Assembly: GCA_965603495.1 (NCBI GenBank)
Contig: CBFDDF010000003.1
Coordinates: forward strand, 1-64,000
Length of the DNA: 64,000 nt
DNA from: Thiomicrorhabdus sp965603495
Lineage (GTDB): Bacteria > Pseudomonadota > Gammaproteobacteria > Thiomicrospirales > Thiomicrospiraceae
Reading direction: 5' to 3'
This document shows, in pieces, positions 63,372-64,000 of the stretch (positions are counted from its first letter, which is position 1; each line of letters begins with the position of its first letter). The notes below the pieces were generated by a model. It saw only the letters and a list, made by a program, of their open reading frames with translations. It had not been told where the DNA came from and did not search any database. The translations under genes and the position numbers were made by a program.

Positions 63372-63385
63372 TACCAGGCCTGGTA
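63372..63385. repeat. ACCAGGCCTGGT palindrome, copy 15
   Basis: 14-bp dyad TACCAGGCCTGGTA, core 63373-63384, about 100 bp after the pcm-like gene and 200 bp before the oxidase gene. Confidence 0.95.
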
Positions 63386-63583
63386 GCCCCCAACACTCTG
63401 TGGTTAAATTACTTATAGGGTATAGACTTATACCCTTATTTATTAATTTGCATTTATTTTATGCGTACTAATAAATTTTTTTGAATTCCAATCCTCGCTA
63501 AACTCCTTAGAATACCCACTGTAGCAAACATCACAAGTTTTATTTATACCCACATTAATCACAGCAACACAAAGGAAGTTCAT

Positions 63584-64000
63584 ATGGATTTGATTAGCCT
63601 CTACCCCACCTGGTACGAACCAACTGTTGGTTCTGGCTGGGTGATTGCATTGATTGCAACCTTCCATGTACTCGCATCGCACACCTCTGTTGGTGCCGCA
63701 TTGCTATTCGCTTACCTCTCACACCGTGCTTATAAAGAAGATCGTGACGACCTACTAGATTTCGTTAAAAAATACGGTTTGTTCCTAATGGTCTTTACCT
63801 ATGTTGCCGGTTCGATTACGGGTCCCGGCATTTGGTACTCGACCACCGTTGCCAGTCCAAATGGCATTGGTGCGTTAATTCATTCCTTTGTATGGAAGTG
63901 GGCGACCGAATGGGTCTTCTTCGTCATTGAAGTGGTCGGTGTCTACATGATTGTGTATCTAGTGGGTAAAGTCGATAAGAAAACCCATATGAAGATTTCT
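63584..64000 (+). CDS. bd-type ubiquinol oxidase subunit I-like protein (5' part)
   Basis: ATG at 63584 with AAAGGAAG upstream; 139 codons are visible and the frame runs off the window. The protein starts MDLISLYPTWYEPTVGSGWVIALIATFHVLASHTSVGAA, with a membrane segment containing a conserved His (likely haem ligand), followed by further segments (LFLMVFTYVAGSITGPGIWYSTT; WVFFVIEVVGVYMIVYLVG). It resembles CydA-like quinol oxidase subunits, including variant bd-like forms; GxxTGPGI fits the CydA N-terminal half. It would transfer electrons from quinol to O2. Confidence 0.8.
   Translation, partial: MDLISLYPTWYEPTVGSGWVIALIATFHVLASHTSVGAALLFAYLSHRAYKEDRDDLLDFVKKYGLFLMVFTYVAGSITGPGIWYSTTVASPNGIGALIHSFVWKWATEWVFFVIEVVGVYMIVYLVGKVDKKTHMKIS

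Overview
The window looks like chromosome of a chemolithoautotrophic gammaproteobacterium, most likely in the Thiomicrospira / Thiomicrorhabdus / Hydrogenovibrio lineage. The pointers are a soluble-type [NiFe] hydrogenase whose small subunit is fused to an FAD oxidoreductase, a complete hyp set, a periplasmic alpha carbonic anhydrase, ectoine synthesis, and a gammaproteobacterial thrS-infC-rpmI-rplT-pheST-ihfA block ending in tRNA-Pro. The assignment is inferred from gene content only.

Layout. 1-5.5 kb: small envelope or unassigned genes, including a DUF4389 membrane protein with an (AET)n tail, a lone Rossmann protein, a PAS-GGDEF diguanylate cyclase, a CPKC-motif protein and two exported helical proteins, one with a Met/Gly-rich repeat. 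5.8-9.5 kb: an A+T-rich YobI-like P-loop ATPase bracketed by 26-bp direct repeats; one repeat copy contains the last codons of hypF. 9.6-21.2 kb: one leftward hydrogenase operon (Ni permease, hypBCDEA, FAD-small-subunit fusion, large subunit, protease, hypF). 21.5-25.6 kb: GFA-family protein, a large anchored surface protein and a DjlA-like co-chaperone. 26.2-35.6 kb: osmoadaptation (ectABC, ectoine-type aspartokinase, TPR membrane protein, BCCT transporter), a DUF302 protein and alpha carbonic anhydrase. 35.7-48.4 kb: prmB, mogA, a Lon protease with a long N-terminal extension, a chemoreceptor, an HDOD protein, a TesA-like esterase and its ABC partner genes. 48.8-56.9 kb: translation block. 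57.2-64 kb: second HDOD protein, TPP riboswitch with a thiamin uptake operon (TonB receptor, YkoF-like, PnuC/PnuT-like), an APH-fold kinase, a PCMT-family methyltransferase and the start of a bd-type oxidase subunit.

Three signals stand out beyond ordinary annotation. (1) The 12-bp palindrome ACCAGGCCTGGT occurs 15 times exactly in 64 kb, where about 0.004 is expected by chance. Eleven copies are intergenic, mostly just 3' of genes, and the flanking bases vary while staying complementary. (2) Two identical 26-bp repeats built on that palindrome bracket the YobI gene like a cassette inserted at the 3' end of hypF. (3) Three unrelated leftward genes (DUF4389, CPKC protein, DUF302) share a promoter with a 16-bp -35/-10 spacer carrying a dyad, TACnnA..TnnGTA, that keeps its symmetry through paired base changes: a candidate operator of a small regulon. 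In addition, the hydrogenase small subunit has Asn where the second proximal-cluster cysteine is expected.
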